The notes: a model not told the origin generated them from the sequence alone. DNA of 64,000 nucleotides from Planctomycetaceae bacterium (GCA_021732785.1 JAKFUG010000012.1:248001-312000); one strand, 5' to 3'. Shown: positions 31,423 to 42,541, counted from the first letter of the stretch. Numbers and translations: made by a program.

Positions 31423-32139
31423 ATGGCCAAGGGCATTCTCGGTCGCAAAGTGGGGATGACTCAGGTGTACGACGCCAGTGGCGCGTGCGTCTCGGTGACC
31501 GTTATTGAAGCGGGGCCGTGCGTCGTGTTGCAGGTGCGGACTCCCGAGAAGGATGGCTATTCTGCCGTGCAGCTCGGTTTTGCAGACAAGCCGCGCCGCC
31601 TGGCGTCCCGTGCTGAGCGCGGTCACGTGACGGCGCTCGGCAGTCGTCGTCAGAAGGCTTTGCAGGCTTCTGGTGCGGCGGCGGTGGTGAAGGCGGAGTG
31701 CGAACCGAAAAAGTTCGTTCGCGAGTTCCGTACGGAAGGCGAGCAGGCCGATTATCAGGTTGGCCAGGTGTTGACGGTGGCGTCGTTGGCGGGCTGGAAA
31801 AAGAAGGCGGATGACAAGCCGCTGTTCGTCGACGTGATCGGGACCGTCAAGGGTCGCGGCTTCACCGGCGTCATGAAGAAATACAACTTCCACGGTTTGT
31901 GTGCCTCGCACGGCGTGAAGAAGGCTCACCGCTCGCTCGGTTCGACCGGTCAGCGTCAAGACCCTGGCCGCGTGTTTCTCGGCCAGAAGATGCCGGGGCG
32001 CTGGGGTAACGAGCGTTCGACCGTCCGCGGGCTGAAAGTCGTCCGCTACGACGAGCAAAATAATATCCTGTTGGTTTACGGTTCGGTCCCGGGGCATAAC
32101 GGGGCCTTTGTTATGGTTCGCGAAACGACCTGCGTGTAA
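31423..32139 (+). CDS. rplC: 50S ribosomal protein L3
   Basis: The 238-residue protein, from ATG at 31423 (MAKGILGRKVGMTQVYD), has the L3 signature KYNFHGLCASHGVKKAHRS and GQRQDPGRVFLGQKMPGRWG at the loop that reaches the peptidyl transferase centre. The frame is open for 45 codons upstream, but the homologous part begins at MAKGILG. Confidence 0.97.
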   Translation: MAKGILGRKVGMTQVYDASGACVSVTVIEAGPCVVLQVRTPEKDGYSAVQLGFADKPRRLASRAERGHVTALGSRRQKALQASGAAAVVKAECEPKKFVREFRTEGEQADYQVGQVLTVASLAGWKKKADDKPLFVDVIGTVKGRGFTGVMKKYNFHGLCASHGVKKAHRSLGSTGQRQDPGRVFLGQKMPGRWGNERSTVRGLKVVRYDEQNNILLVYGSVPGHNGAFVMVRETTCV

Positions 32140-32213
32140 CTGTTCGGCTGGTGAGAGTGTCGGGGCGGCGTGTTGCCAGATGTGATTCAGGTCGAGCAGG
32201 TTCAGGTGTCGAA

Positions 32214-32849
32214 ATGATTTCTCTGCCAATTCATGATCAGACGGGAAAGCCGACGGGGCGGACTTACGAGTTCGATCCTGCCGAGTTGGCTCCCGGTATC
32301 AATAAGCAATTGCTGCACGACGCAGTGGTGATGTACGAGGCGAATCTTCGTCAGGGTACGTTCAAGACCAAGACTCGTTCCGAAGTTGCGGGCAGCAAGA
32401 AAAAGCTGTTCAAGCAAAAGGGGACGGGTAATGCTCGTATGGGGACGAAGCGATCGGGTCTCCGCCGGGGTGGTGGTCATATTTTCGCCAAGCTCCCGAC
32501 CGAGTTCCGTCAATCGATGCCGAAAAAGGCGATGCGGTTGGCGACCCGGATGGCGCTCCTCAGCAAGTTCATGGATGGTGAAGCCGTCGTTGTGGATGGC
32601 CTCGCCGTTGCCCAGCCGAAGACCAAGGTGGTTGTCGGCCTGATGAAGAATCTCGGGATCGCCGGTCAATCGTGCCTGTTCACGGTTGAGCGACACGACC
32701 CGGTGGTGTGGAAGTCAGCGCGCAACATTCCTTCGGTCGCCGTTTCCCCGGCGGGCGAATTGAATGCTTACAAGCTGCTGAAAGTGAAACGGTTGGTGGT
32801 GACCGAGGCGGCTCTCAAGCAGTTGCGTGAGCAATCGGCGTCCAATTAG
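32214..32849 (+). CDS. rplD: 50S ribosomal protein L4
   Basis: The 211-residue protein (MISLPIHDQTGKPTG) has the extended tunnel loop (KQKGTGNARMGTKRSGLRRG) and the globular domain. In other bacteria L4 represses the S10 operon. The start is at 32214, with AGGTGTCGAA just upstream. Confidence 0.96.
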   Translation: MISLPIHDQTGKPTGRTYEFDPAELAPGINKQLLHDAVVMYEANLRQGTFKTKTRSEVAGSKKKLFKQKGTGNARMGTKRSGLRRGGGHIFAKLPTEFRQSMPKKAMRLATRMALLSKFMDGEAVVVDGLAVAQPKTKVVVGLMKNLGIAGQSCLFTVERHDPVVWKSARNIPSVAVSPAGELNAYKLLKVKRLVVTEAALKQLREQSASN

Positions 32850-32912
32850 TTTTTGTCGGTGCGGCTTCTTAGTTTTGTCGGTGCGACTTCGGTCGGTGAA
32901 GGGTTTGCAGTC

Positions 32913-33221
32913 ATGGCCATCGTCATGAAATCCGGTGTGAAGTTGGAGCCGCATCAGGTCATTTTCCGGCCGGTGGTCACGGAAAAGGGAACGCACCTTT
33001 CCGAGCGCTACAACAACTACACGTTTCAAGTGAATCCGCTGGCCACGAAGCACGACATTCGCGATGCGGTGCAGTTGCTGTTCAAGGTGCGCGTGCTGCG
33101 AGTCCGGACGCAAAACCGTCTCGGCAAGCCGCGCCGCCACAAAATGATTGAAAGCTATACGCAGGCCTGGAAGAAGGCGATTGTTGAGTTGCACGAAGAA
33201 GATCGCATTGCGTTCTTCTAA
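32913..33221 (+). CDS. rplW: 50S ribosomal protein L23
   Basis: The 102-residue protein (MAIVMKSGVKLEPHQVIFRP) has the L23 pattern VVTEKGTHLSERYNNYTFQV and VLRVRTQNRLGKPRRHK. L23 lies at the tunnel exit and docks trigger factor and SRP. Start at 32913, 63 bases after rplD. Confidence 0.95.
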   Translation: MAIVMKSGVKLEPHQVIFRPVVTEKGTHLSERYNNYTFQVNPLATKHDIRDAVQLLFKVRVLRVRTQNRLGKPRRHKMIESYTQAWKKAIVELHEEDRIAFF

Positions 33222-33283
33222 GGGACGGTGTTGATTCCAGTCGTCGCCTCTTCTGTCCGGTCTGCTTTGAAAGTTCGTGAATC

Positions 33284-34144
33284 ATGGGTGTTCGATACTA
33301 CAAGCCGACGAGCCCCGCCCGCCGCGGCGCGATGGTCAGCGACTTCGCAGAAATCACGGATAAGAAGAAGAAGCCCGAGAAGGCTTTGCTGGTTCACCTC
33401 AAGAAGCACGGTGGGCGCAACTTCCAGGGCAAGATCACCACGCGGCATCGCGGCGGTGGCCACAAGCGCATGTATCGCCTGATTGATTTCAAGCGGAACG
33501 ACAAGGACGGGATTCTCGGGACCGTAACGCATATCGAATACGATCCGAACCGCACTTGCCGCATTGCCCTGGTCCAGTACGCGGACGGCGAAAAGCGATA
33601 CATTCTCGCTCCGGAAGGCATTGCGGCTGGGTCGCAGATTCAGAATGGGTCGGATTGCGAGCCGCGCATCGGCAACTGTATGCCGCTCGACAGCATTCCG
33701 CCCGGAACCGCGATTCACAACATCGAAATGCAGCCCGGCAAGGGGGGCCAGATGGTCCGCAGTGCTGGGACCTCCGCGGTAATGAACGCTGTCCACGGCG
33801 ATTGGGCCCAGGTGACGCTGCCGTCCGGTGAGGCTCGCCGCGTGCCGGCCAAGTGTCGTGCGACGATTGGTGTGCTCGGAAATTCGGATCACTCCAGCAT
33901 CGTGATCGGCAAAGCCGGTCGCACGCGCTGGAAAGGCCGTCGCCCGTACGTCCGTGGTTCGGCGATGAACCCGGTCTCGCATCCGATGGGTGGTGGTGAG
34001 GGTCGTCGTGCCGGTGGTCGTCATCCCGTCAGTCCGACAGGTAAGCTCGCCAAAGGTGGCCGGACCCGCAATCCGCGGAAGCCGTCGCGGAATGCGATCA
34101 TTCGCCGCCGCAAGTCGGTTCGTTATGGCCAATTGAAGGTCTGA
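33284..34144 (+). CDS. rplB: 50S ribosomal protein L2
   Basis: The 286-residue protein ([20 protein letters not shown]) carries [20 protein letters not shown], the peptidyl-transferase-proximal block [20 protein letters not shown] and the C-terminal RNAIIRRRK. Length is normal. Confidence 0.98.
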   Translation: MGVRYYKPTSPARRGAMVSDFAEITDKKKKPEKALLVHLKKHGGRNFQGKITTRHRGGGHKRMYRLIDFKRNDKDGILGTVTHIEYDPNRTCRIALVQYADGEKRYILAPEGIAAGSQIQNGSDCEPRIGNCMPLDSIPPGTAIHNIEMQPGKGGQMVRSAGTSAVMNAVHGDWAQVTLPSGEARRVPAKCRATIGVLGNSDHSSIVIGKAGRTRWKGRRPYVRGSAMNPVSHPMGGGEGRRAGGRHPVSPTGKLAKGGRTRNPRKPSRNAIIRRRKSVRYGQLKV

Positions 34145-34222
34145 CAACGCTTGCGCTTTGCGGTTCCCTCAGTCTGCATATTGAAGTCCTTGTTTTTCGG
34201 TTCGAATTGTTCGAGGCAAGTC

Positions 34223-34489
34223 ATGGGTCGTTCAACGAAAAAAGGTCCGTACGTCGACGCCAAGCTGCTCAAGAAAGTTGAGCGGCTGGATGGTGCGCGA
34301 CGGAAAGAGCCCATCAAGACCTGGGCTCGACGTTCGACGATTTCCCCGGATTTCGTCGGTCACACGTTCCAGGTACACAACGGCCGCAAACACATTGATG
34401 TGTATGTGACCGAAGAAATGGTGGGACACAAGCTCGGCGAGTTTGCCCTGACGCGGACCTTCCGCGGACATACGGCCCGCGGCAAGTAG
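34223..34489 (+). CDS. rpsS: 30S ribosomal protein S19
   Basis: The 88-residue protein ([20 protein letters not shown]) has [20 protein letters not shown] and the C-terminal [14 protein letters not shown]. The start at 34223 excludes 24 open upstream codons without homology. Confidence 0.97.
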   Translation: MGRSTKKGPYVDAKLLKKVERLDGARRKEPIKTWARRSTISPDFVGHTFQVHNGRKHIDVYVTEEMVGHKLGEFALTRTFRGHTARGK

Positions 34490-34547
34490 TCGCACGGTGA
34501 GCGCAAGATCGGTAGCATGGCTGTGGCCGTGCGGTGGATAGATAATC

Positions 34548-34907
34548 ATGGCATATCGTTCCGTTTTTAAGTTCGCCCGGATCGCTCCGACCAAGGTGCG
34601 GCACGTGGTCGATTTGATTCGTGGCATGTCGGCTTCCGATGGTCTCGACGCGCTCCGTTTCCTCCCTCACCGCGGTGCGCGGATGGTGGAAAAGGTGTTG
34701 CGAAGTGCGATCGCCAATGCCGAAGACCGCGGGGCTCGCAACGTGGATTCACTCCGCGTGGTGGAAGCCAAGGTCGATGGCGGTCCGATGTTCAAGCGCA
34801 TTCAGCCGCATGCCCGCGGGATCGGCTTCATGATCAAGAAGCGGTTCTCGCACATCACCGTCGCCGTGGGAGACCCGGTGGCGGATGCGGTGGGCGAACA
34901 AGAGTAG
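34548..34907 (+). CDS. rplV: 50S ribosomal protein L22
   Basis: The 119-residue protein (MAYRSVFKFARIAPTKVRHV) has the L22 blocks VVDLIRGMSASDGLDALRFL and the tunnel hairpin FKRIQPHARGIGFMIKKRFS. Confidence 0.96.
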   Translation: MAYRSVFKFARIAPTKVRHVVDLIRGMSASDGLDALRFLPHRGARMVEKVLRSAIANAEDRGARNVDSLRVVEAKVDGGPMFKRIQPHARGIGFMIKKRFSHITVAVGDPVADAVGEQE

Positions 34908-34968
34908 TCTCGCAGCATTCAGATCGCAGATTCGGCTGGCGGTTAATCCAGCAAAAGGTTCAGTGAAC

Positions 34969-35670
34969 ATGGGTCAGAAAGTTCGCCCGACAGGTTTTCG
35001 CGTGGGGATCGTGGAAGACTGGCGCAGCCGGTGGTACGCCACCAAGCGCGAGTTCGGCGATCTGCTCGTCGAAGACTTCAAGATCCGCAGCTTCGTGAAG
35101 ACCAAGTACGAATTCGCCGGGATTGCCCGGACCGAAATCGAGCGGACCCGCGATCAGGTGATCGTGCATCTGCATACTGCGCGACCGGGGATCATCATTG
35201 GTCGCAAGGGTCAGGAAATTGATCGCCTGAAAGCCGAACTGGAAGACCTCACCGGCCGCCGGATGGATTTGAAGATCGTTGAAATCAATCAACCTCAACG
35301 CAGTGCGCTGCTCGTGGCGGAAGATATCGCCCAGCAGATCGTGAAGCGGGGGAGTTTCCGCCGAATCATCAAGCGGTCGCTCGACCAGGTGATGGAAGCG
35401 GGTGTGGATGGGGTGAAAGTCGAACTGTCGGGTCGCTTGGGCGGGGCGGAAATGTCCCGCACGGAAAAGGCGATGCGGGGCTCGATTCCGCTGTCCACGT
35501 TGCGGAAGAACATTAACTATGGATACGCGATCGCCCGGACAACCATGGGTGTGATCGGCGTGAAAGTCTGGGTCAACCTGGGCGAATATAAAGACGAGGA
35601 GTCTGGCGATGGCGCTCATGCCCAAGCGGGTCAAGCACCGCAAAGAACAAAGAGGCCGCGTAAAAGGTAA
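34969..35670 (+). CDS. rpsC: 30S ribosomal protein S3
   Basis: The 233-residue protein (MGQKVRPTGFRVGIVEDW) has the KH-domain motif PGIIIGRKGQEIDRLKAEL and the C-terminal GRLGGAEMSRTEKAMRGSIP. The last about 20 residues (basic, Gln/Lys/Arg-rich) are encoded by DNA that is also the start of rplP: the two genes overlap by 62 bases in different frames. Confidence 0.96.
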   Translation: MGQKVRPTGFRVGIVEDWRSRWYATKREFGDLLVEDFKIRSFVKTKYEFAGIARTEIERTRDQVIVHLHTARPGIIIGRKGQEIDRLKAELEDLTGRRMDLKIVEINQPQRSALLVAEDIAQQIVKRGSFRRIIKRSLDQVMEAGVDGVKVELSGRLGGAEMSRTEKAMRGSIPLSTLRKNINYGYAIARTTMGVIGVKVWVNLGEYKDEESGDGAHAQAGQAPQRTKRPRKR

Positions 35671-36028
35671 CGCGACGCGGGGTAACACCGTCGCTTTCGG
35701 GGAATGGGGCCTGCAGACAATGGATGCAGGGCATGTTCGCGGAACGACGATTGAAGCCTGTCGCGTAGCGGCTACCCAATACGTGCGTGGTGAAGGCAAG
35801 CTCTACATTCGTATCTTCCCGAACAAGCCCATGACCGCTCGCCCGCTGGAAACCCGTATGGGTACCGGCAAGGGCGAACCGGATCACTGGGTTGCTGTGG
35901 TTCGTCCCGGCAAAGTCTTGTTCGAGTTGGGCGGTGTGAGTGAAGAAGCCGCGCGGGAATGTTTTGCCCGTGTGGCGTACAAGCTGCCCGTCAAGGTGCG
36001 TCTCGTCGGTCGTCGACCGAGTGTGTAA
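35609..36028 (+). CDS. rplP: 50S ribosomal protein L16
   Basis: The 139-residue protein (MALMPKRVKHRKEQRGRVKG) has the L16 blocks GNTVAFGEWGLQTMDAGHV and RMGTGKGEPDHWVAVVRPGK. A GAGGAG ribosome-binding site at 35594-35599, inside rpsC, supports the ATG at 35609; a second ATG is at 35618. The overlap with rpsC suggests translational coupling. Confidence 0.96.
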   Translation: MALMPKRVKHRKEQRGRVKGNATRGNTVAFGEWGLQTMDAGHVRGTTIEACRVAATQYVRGEGKLYIRIFPNKPMTARPLETRMGTGKGEPDHWVAVVRPGKVLFELGGVSEEAARECFARVAYKLPVKVRLVGRRPSV

Positions 36029-36124
36029 GCATCTCGATGGAAGAGGCGCGTTCGTCGCGCGGTGAGTCAACGGGAATCGGAAAGTAGCGAATCTGGCTGC
36101 GTGCGAGATTCGGGATGGATAGTC

Positions 36125-36328
36125 ATGACAAAGCCTGCTGAATTGCGCGAGAAGAGCACCGACCAGTTGGAATTCAGTCTCCGCGAGACGCAGGAGCAGT
36201 TATTTCGCTTGCGGTTTCAAGCGGCGACCGAGAAACTGGACGCACCGAGCAACCTGCGGAAATTCCGCCGGGAAATCGCACGGCTGAAGACCATTTTGCG
36301 GCAGCGGGATACGGGTACTCCTCAGTAG
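36125..36328 (+). CDS. rpmC: 50S ribosomal protein L29
   Basis: The 67-residue protein (MTKPAELREKSTDQLEFSLR) has the helical L29 pattern EQLFRLRFQAATEKLDAPSN and RREIARLKTILRQR. L29 sits by the tunnel exit next to L23. The upstream 21 open codons are not homologous. Confidence 0.94.
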   Translation: MTKPAELREKSTDQLEFSLRETQEQLFRLRFQAATEKLDAPSNLRKFRREIARLKTILRQRDTGTPQ

Positions 36329-36370
36329 TTTGTTCGAGCCCCTGGCGGCGGGCGTGGGAAAGTAAAAGTT

Positions 36371-36643
36371 ATGCGGAAGCGGTTAGTCGGGACTGTCACG
36401 GGCGACAAGATGAGCAAGTCGCGGCGCGTCGAAGTGCAGCGCGTTTATCGTCACCCCAAGTACGGCAAGACCATGCGCGAGCGAATGGTTTGCCACGCGC
36501 ACGATGAAGAAAACGCCTCGCATGTCGGGGACGTTGTCGAAATCGTGGAAAGCCGCCCCCTTTCCAAGCTGAAGCGCTGGGCGCTGGTGAAGATCGTGCA
36601 GAAGGCACTGGTGACCGGCACTACGCCGGAAGTCTCGGCCTGA
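36371..36643 (+). CDS. rpsQ: 30S ribosomal protein S17
   Basis: The 90-residue protein (MRKRLVGTVTGDKMSKSRRV) is an OB-fold S17 with HPKYGKTMRERMVCHAHDEE and the conserved GDVVEIVESRPLSKLKRW. Confidence 0.96.
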   Translation: MRKRLVGTVTGDKMSKSRRVEVQRVYRHPKYGKTMRERMVCHAHDEENASHVGDVVEIVESRPLSKLKRWALVKIVQKALVTGTTPEVSA

Positions 36644-36727
36644 TCCAGCACATCGGGCAGTTCTCGAATTTGATTCGCGGCAAATGAAACGACTGGCGGT
36701 GATGGCACCGCACCGAAAGCACTGATC

Positions 36728-37096
36728 ATGATTCAAATGCAAACGATGGTCGACGTCACCGATAACACCGGGGCCAAGACCGCGCGCTGTATCAAGGTTC
36801 TGGGGAGCTCGCGGAAGCGCTACGCCACTCTGGGAGACGTGATTGTCGTCGCCGTGCAGAAGTCGTTGCCTAACGGCACGGTCAAGCACGGTCAGGTGGT
36901 CAAGGGTGTGATTGTTCGCGTTCGCAAGCCATCCCGTCGCGAAGATGGCAGCTACGTTCGTTTCGACAGTAACGCGATCGTCCTCGTCGACAACGACGGC
37001 AATCCCAAGGGGACCCGCATCTTTGGTGCGGTCGCCCGGGAGCTCCGCGAAAAGAAGTACATGAAGATCATCAGCCTCGCGGCCGAAGTGGTCTAA
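36728..37096 (+). CDS. rplN: 50S ribosomal protein L14
   Basis: The 122-residue protein ([20 protein letters not shown]) contains the L14 signature [20 protein letters not shown] and [21 protein letters not shown]14 lies at the subunit interface and is the docking point for the silencing factor RsfS. Confidence 0.98.
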   Translation: MIQMQTMVDVTDNTGAKTARCIKVLGSSRKRYATLGDVIVVAVQKSLPNGTVKHGQVVKGVIVRVRKPSRREDGSYVRFDSNAIVLVDNDGNPKGTRIFGAVARELREKKYMKIISLAAEVV

Positions 37097-37175
37097 TACG
37101 CGTCGGTTTTGAGTGCAGAATAAAGCATCGAGAGAATTCACGCGGGCCGAGTAAACGGACGCCGAGGGTAAGGCA

Positions 37176-37535
37176 ATGCGGATTCGACAGGGTGATATGG
37201 TGGTGGTGATCACGGGCGATGACGCCGGTGAGACGCCACGGAAGGTGATCGAAGTCCTCGAAGGCGGCGCGAAGCTGCTCGTCGAAGGGGTCAACCGCGT
37301 TTACCGCCACGTCAAGCGTGGTCATCCGAAAAGCCAGCAGGGCGGCCGATTGTCCATGGAAAAGCCGATCAGCGGCTCCAACGCCTTGTTCTTCTGCAGT
37401 GCCTGCAACAAGGGGGTGCGGATTGGTTACCGCTACACTCCGGAAGGTCGCAAGGAGCGGTACTGCAAGAAGTGTCAAGTCTCGGCCGGTGTGATTTCGC
37501 CGCCGCGGCCCCGCTACGCTACCAAATCGGTGTAG
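37176..37535 (+). CDS. rplX: 50S ribosomal protein L24, zinc-ribbon form
   Basis: The 119-residue protein has a KOW domain (MRIRQGDMVVVITGDDAGET, KVIEVLEGGAKLLVEGVNRV). Its C-terminal part contains two CxxC pairs (C74/C77 and C97/C100), consistent with a zinc ribbon as in Thermus L24; E. coli L24 lacks these cysteines. It is the correct neighbour between rplN and rplE. Confidence 0.94.
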   Translation: MRIRQGDMVVVITGDDAGETPRKVIEVLEGGAKLLVEGVNRVYRHVKRGHPKSQQGGRLSMEKPISGSNALFFCSACNKGVRIGYRYTPEGRKERYCKKCQVSAGVISPPRPRYATKSV

Positions 37536-37609
37536 TTTCGGTATACTGCTCGGTTCGATGCGACCGCACGTCGTCGCTCAAGAGGCGTGCATTCAAGGTT
37601 GAAGGTATC

Positions 37610-38161
37610 ATGGTCCGTCTCCAAGAACGATACAAAGCAGAGATTGTCCCGGCGCTCGCCAAGGAACTCGGTCGCACCAATCCGCACGCACTCCCGCAAC
37701 TGAAGAAGATTGTGGTGAGCATGGGGCTGGGCAAGGCGATCGGCGAACGCAAGCGGCTCGAAGAAGCGGTCGGGCACCTCGGACAGATCACAGGCCAGCG
37801 CCCGCAGATCACCAAAGCCCGCGTCGCTGTGTCCGGCTTCCGACTCCGCGAGGGGATGGAAATTGGCTGCGTGGTCACTCTCCGCGGCAAGCGAATGTAC
37901 GAATTTCTCGACCGCTTGATCAATCTCGCGCTGCCCCGCGTTCGCGACTTTCGCGGCCTGAACCCGAAGGGGTTCGATGGCCGCGGCAACTACAACATGG
38001 GCCTCAGCGATCAAATGTCATTTCCGGAAATCAATCCGGATAAAGTGAATTTTACCCAGGGCATGAACATCACGATGGTCACCACCGCGGCGACCGATGA
38101 TGAAGGCCGTCTGCTCCTTCGGGAAATGGGTCTCCCGTTCCAGAAGGCGGAGCAGAAGTAG
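37610..38161 (+). CDS. rplE: 50S ribosomal protein L5
   Basis: The 183-residue protein (MVRLQERYKAEIVPALAKEL) has the L5 blocks TGQRPQITKARVAVSGFRLR, VTLRGKRMYEFLDRLINLAL and DKVNFTQGMNITMVTTA. L5 binds 5S rRNA and the P-site tRNA. It is followed directly by rpsH; rpsN (S14) is missing from its usual place between them. Confidence 0.97.
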   Translation: MVRLQERYKAEIVPALAKELGRTNPHALPQLKKIVVSMGLGKAIGERKRLEEAVGHLGQITGQRPQITKARVAVSGFRLREGMEIGCVVTLRGKRMYEFLDRLINLALPRVRDFRGLNPKGFDGRGNYNMGLSDQMSFPEINPDKVNFTQGMNITMVTTAATDDEGRLLLREMGLPFQKAEQK

Positions 38162-38207
38162 TCGTTCGATTCCTGGGCAAAGCGGATTTCTTGAAGGTGT
38201 TCTGGCG

Positions 38208-38603
38208 ATGATGACCGATCCTGTGGCCGACATGCTGACCCGTCTGCGCAACGCGCTGCAGAACGAGAGTCCGTTCGTCGACATGCCCACATCGAAATTG
38301 AAGGTGGGTGTTGCGGAAGTCCTTCAGCGCGAAGGTTACATCTGGGACTTTGCCGTCATCGAGGGGAAGCCCTTCAGTACCCTTCGCGTGAACCTGAAAT
38401 ACGGTCCGAACGGCGAGCGTGTGATTCAGAACATCAAACGCATCAGCTCGCCTGGCTGCCGCGTTTATTCGGCGGCTAAAGACTTCCCGGTCGTTTTGCA
38501 AGGTCTCGGCATTTGCGTGATCTCGACCAATAAGGGGGTTCTCAGTAGCCGTGAAGCCAAGCAGCAACAGGTTGGCGGCGAGATCCTCTGCACGGTTTGG
38601 TAG
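38208..38603 (+). CDS. rpsH: 30S ribosomal protein S8
   Basis: The 131-residue protein (MMTDPVADMLTRLRNALQNE) has VAEVLQREGYI and the C-terminal GVLSSREAKQQQVGGEILCT signature. Two ATGs in a row (38208 and 38211) make the first residue uncertain. In E. coli S8 represses the spc operon. Confidence 0.97.
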   Translation: MMTDPVADMLTRLRNALQNESPFVDMPTSKLKVGVAEVLQREGYIWDFAVIEGKPFSTLRVNLKYGPNGERVIQNIKRISSPGCRVYSAAKDFPVVLQGLGICVISTNKGVLSSREAKQQQVGGEILCTVW

Positions 38604-38691
38604 TGAGTCTCTGGTGATCCCGGCCGTGCGTGCCGGCATCGCAGCAACGAATTCATCGACGGATTATTGGTTCGACGGTAGGTGAAGTAAC

Positions 38692-39237
38692 ATGTCCCGG
38701 ATTGGGAAAAAACCCGTAGTCGTCCCGGCTGGCGTGACCGTTCAGGTTGCCGATGGCAAGGTGTCGGTGAAGGGCAAGCACGGCGAATTGTCGATGGCGT
38801 GGCATCCGAAGATGTCGGTCACGTTCGATGCGGCAGCGAAAGAACTGCACGTCGAGCGTCCCGATGATGTTCGTGAAAGCCGCGCTCTCCATGGGCTGAC
38901 CCGCGCTCTGATCAATAACATGGTGCAGGGCGTGGCCACTCCGTGGGAGAAGAAGCTGGAGATCGTCGGCGTCGGCTACCAGGCTTCGCTCAGCGGGAAG
39001 ACGCTGACCCTGCAGGTCGGCTTTGCCAACGCGATCAAGTTGCCGGTTCCCGCGGGGGTGACTGTCGAAGTTCCCGACAACACGCACATCAACCTGAAGG
39101 GGGCCGATCGCCAGGCGGTTGGTCAGTTCGCTGCCGAAATTCGCCACGTGCGGCCGCCGGAGCCGTACAAAGGCAAGGGCATCAAGTATTCGACCGAACG
39201 CGTCCGTCGCAAGGCTGGCAAGGCGTTCGGCAGTTAA
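38692..39237 (+). CDS. rplF: 50S ribosomal protein L6
   Basis: The 181-residue protein (MSRIGKKPVVVPAGVTVQVA) has the duplicated L6 fold and the C-terminal signature RPPEPYKGKGIKYSTERVRR. Confidence 0.97.
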   Translation: MSRIGKKPVVVPAGVTVQVADGKVSVKGKHGELSMAWHPKMSVTFDAAAKELHVERPDDVRESRALHGLTRALINNMVQGVATPWEKKLEIVGVGYQASLSGKTLTLQVGFANAIKLPVPAGVTVEVPDNTHINLKGADRQAVGQFAAEIRHVRPPEPYKGKGIKYSTERVRRKAGKAFGS

Positions 39238-39328
39238 TCGTCTCGCGAAGAACAGAGTCGTCGCGGTTCCGCCAAACGTGCAGGAGCCGCGGGCAAGAAT
39301 TTATGCGGTGGGATGGGCGGTCTGAATC

Positions 39329-39694
39329 ATGAAACTGCAGAAGCAAATCGGCCTTCAGCAACAGCGACGTGCATACCGCGTTCGCAATCGCGTGCGGGCC
39401 AGCGGTCGGTTGCGACTGACTGTGTTCAAGAGCGGCAAGCACATTTACGCGCAAATCATCGACGATGAAGCGGGCAAAACGCTTGTGTCGGCGTCGACCG
39501 GCGAAGCGGCCTTCCGATCGTCCGATAAGTCGGGCAGCACGGTGGAAGCCGCAACGCAGATTGGCAAATTGCTGGCCGAGCGCGCCGTCGGTCAGGGGAT
39601 CGCCGAAGTGGCTTTCGATCGCGGTTCGTACCGTTATCACGGCCGGATCGAAGCTCTTGCGGATGCCGCACGGGAAGCCGGGCTCGATTTCTAG
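39329..39694 (+). CDS. rplR: 50S ribosomal protein L18
   Basis: The 121-residue protein ([20 protein letters not shown]) has the L18 pattern [20 protein letters not shown] and [20 protein letters not shown]. It binds 5S rRNA with L5. Confidence 0.96.
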   Translation: MKLQKQIGLQQQRRAYRVRNRVRASGRLRLTVFKSGKHIYAQIIDDEAGKTLVSASTGEAAFRSSDKSGSTVEAATQIGKLLAERAVGQGIAEVAFDRGSYRYHGRIEALADAAREAGLDF

Positions 39695-39794
39695 TTCGGG
39701 TACACACAGAACGGTTTCAGCACAAGTTTTGGAATTCATCAACCCGCGCGAACGAGAAGCCGGTTGAGTCGCAGAAGCACTAAGGGGTTCAGGC

Positions 39795-40277
39795 GTGGCG
39801 GAACGAGGCGGAAATTCCGATTCACCAGAAAAGGTGGTCCAGATTCGGCGCTGTGCCTGCGTGGTGAAGGGCGGTCGTCGCTTCAGCTTCACGGCGCTGG
39901 TGGTCGTGGGTGATGGCCAGGGTCGCGTTGGTTATGGATACGGCAAAGGGGGCGAAGTTCCCCAGGCTGTGGAAAAGGCCGTGAAAGCCGCCAACCGCAA
40001 CATGATCAAGGTCACGTCCGCCGGAACGTCGATCCCTCATCAGGTCATTGGTCAGTTCGGCACGTCGCGGGTCATGTTCATGCCGGCCAATCCCGGCACC
40101 GGCATTATCGCCGGGGATTGCCTGCGGGCGATTGCCGAATCGATTGGAATGAAGGACGTCCTCACGAAGTGCCGCGGATCGAGCAATCCGCTCAACGTCG
40201 TGAAGGCCGCGTTCGTCGCCTTGAAATCGTTACGCAGCCGCGAAGATGTCGCACGTCTGCGGGGAGTGAAGCTTTAA
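39795..40277 (+). CDS. rpsE: 30S ribosomal protein S5
   Basis: The 160-residue protein uses a GTG start ([20 protein letters not shown]). It has the S5 double-stranded-RNA-binding block [40 protein letters not shown] and the C-terminal domain [20 protein letters not shown]. It is followed after 2 bases by rplO, leaving no room for rpmD. Confidence 0.96.
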   Translation: MAERGGNSDSPEKVVQIRRCACVVKGGRRFSFTALVVVGDGQGRVGYGYGKGGEVPQAVEKAVKAANRNMIKVTSAGTSIPHQVIGQFGTSRVMFMPANPGTGIIAGDCLRAIAESIGMKDVLTKCRGSSNPLNVVKAAFVALKSLRSREDVARLRGVKL

Positions 40278-40279
40278 TT

Positions 40280-40735
40280 ATGATGATCGACGACGTCCAT
40301 CAGGGCATCCATACTCAAAAGCCGCGCAAGCGCATCGGTCGCGGAATTGGCTCGGGGCACGGCAAGACCTCCGGTCGCGGCCACAAGGGCGCGAAGAGTC
40401 GCGCTGGCTATGCACGGCACTTCGGTCATGAAGGCGGCCAGATGCCGTTGTTCCGCCGCGTAGCCAAACGCGGCTTCAACAACAATGAATTCGCGGTCAA
40501 GGTCTCCGAAGTCAATGTCGGCGCGATCAATGACGCCTTCGAAGCCGGCACGAACGTGACGCCGGAAATGCTCGTCACCAAGGGCTTGGCCAAGGGCCGG
40601 TTTGACGTCATCAAGATTCTCGGCGATGGCGAAGTCTCCAAGAAGCTCACCGTGACCGCACACCGGTTTTCGGCCAGCGCTGAGCAGAAATTGACAGCCG
40701 CCGGCGGGACGGTTAATCGAGTCGATCGGGCTTAA
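40280..40735 (+). CDS. rplO: 50S ribosomal protein L15
   Basis: The 151-residue protein ([20 protein letters not shown]) has the basic, glycine-rich [20 protein letters not shown] and the block [17 protein letters not shown]. The start overlaps closely with the rpsE stop, suggesting coupling. Confidence 0.96.
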   Translation: MMIDDVHQGIHTQKPRKRIGRGIGSGHGKTSGRGHKGAKSRAGYARHFGHEGGQMPLFRRVAKRGFNNNEFAVKVSEVNVGAINDAFEAGTNVTPEMLVTKGLAKGRFDVIKILGDGEVSKKLTVTAHRFSASAEQKLTAAGGTVNRVDRA

Positions 40736-40854
40736 GTCGCACCGGACATTTGTGATATCATCGTGGTTTCTCAAGATTCGCTGGCAATTGTTGATCTCGG
40801 TCGGGGCGTAGGACTACGGCGTTCGACGGAAGCGGCAAAAGGATTGGATCAGCC

Positions 40855-42234
<1,380 letters not shown>

Positions 42235-42370
42235 GTCGGATTCTGTCTGCGTGACAGTCTGATCGAGAAACTGTTGCGACGTCGCTTGAATGAGCGGCCC
42301 GCGCACTCTATACTCCTCGATTCCCCAAAAGTTTTGGGATTCGGGCGACGTCGATTGAAGGTTGTTGGCG

Positions 42371-42487
42371 ATGAAAGTGCGATCAAGCGTCCGCCGAATT
42401 TGCGAAGGCTGCAAGATGGTGCGGCGCAAGGGAAAATTGTACGTCATTTGTTCGGTTAACCCGCGGCACAAGCAGCGGCAGGGTTAA
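42371..42487 (+). CDS. rpmJ: 50S ribosomal protein L36
   Basis: The 38-residue protein reads [20 protein letters not shown] and continues [19 protein letters not shown]11, C14, C27 and H33 match the zinc-binding set of the C-plus form of L36. It lies between secY and rpsM, its classical site. Confidence 0.96.
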   Translation: MKVRSSVRRICEGCKMVRRKGKLYVICSVNPRHKQRQG

Positions 42488-42541
42488 TTGTTCGTGTGGT
42501 TCCTCTCGTTTTCAGTGTGATCCGCAGGAAAGCTCCAGGCT

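Noticed and set aside
38162-38207. A hidden rpsN (S14) between rplE and rpsH
   Set aside because: Only 46 bases; not enough for the smallest S14 (about 61 codons).
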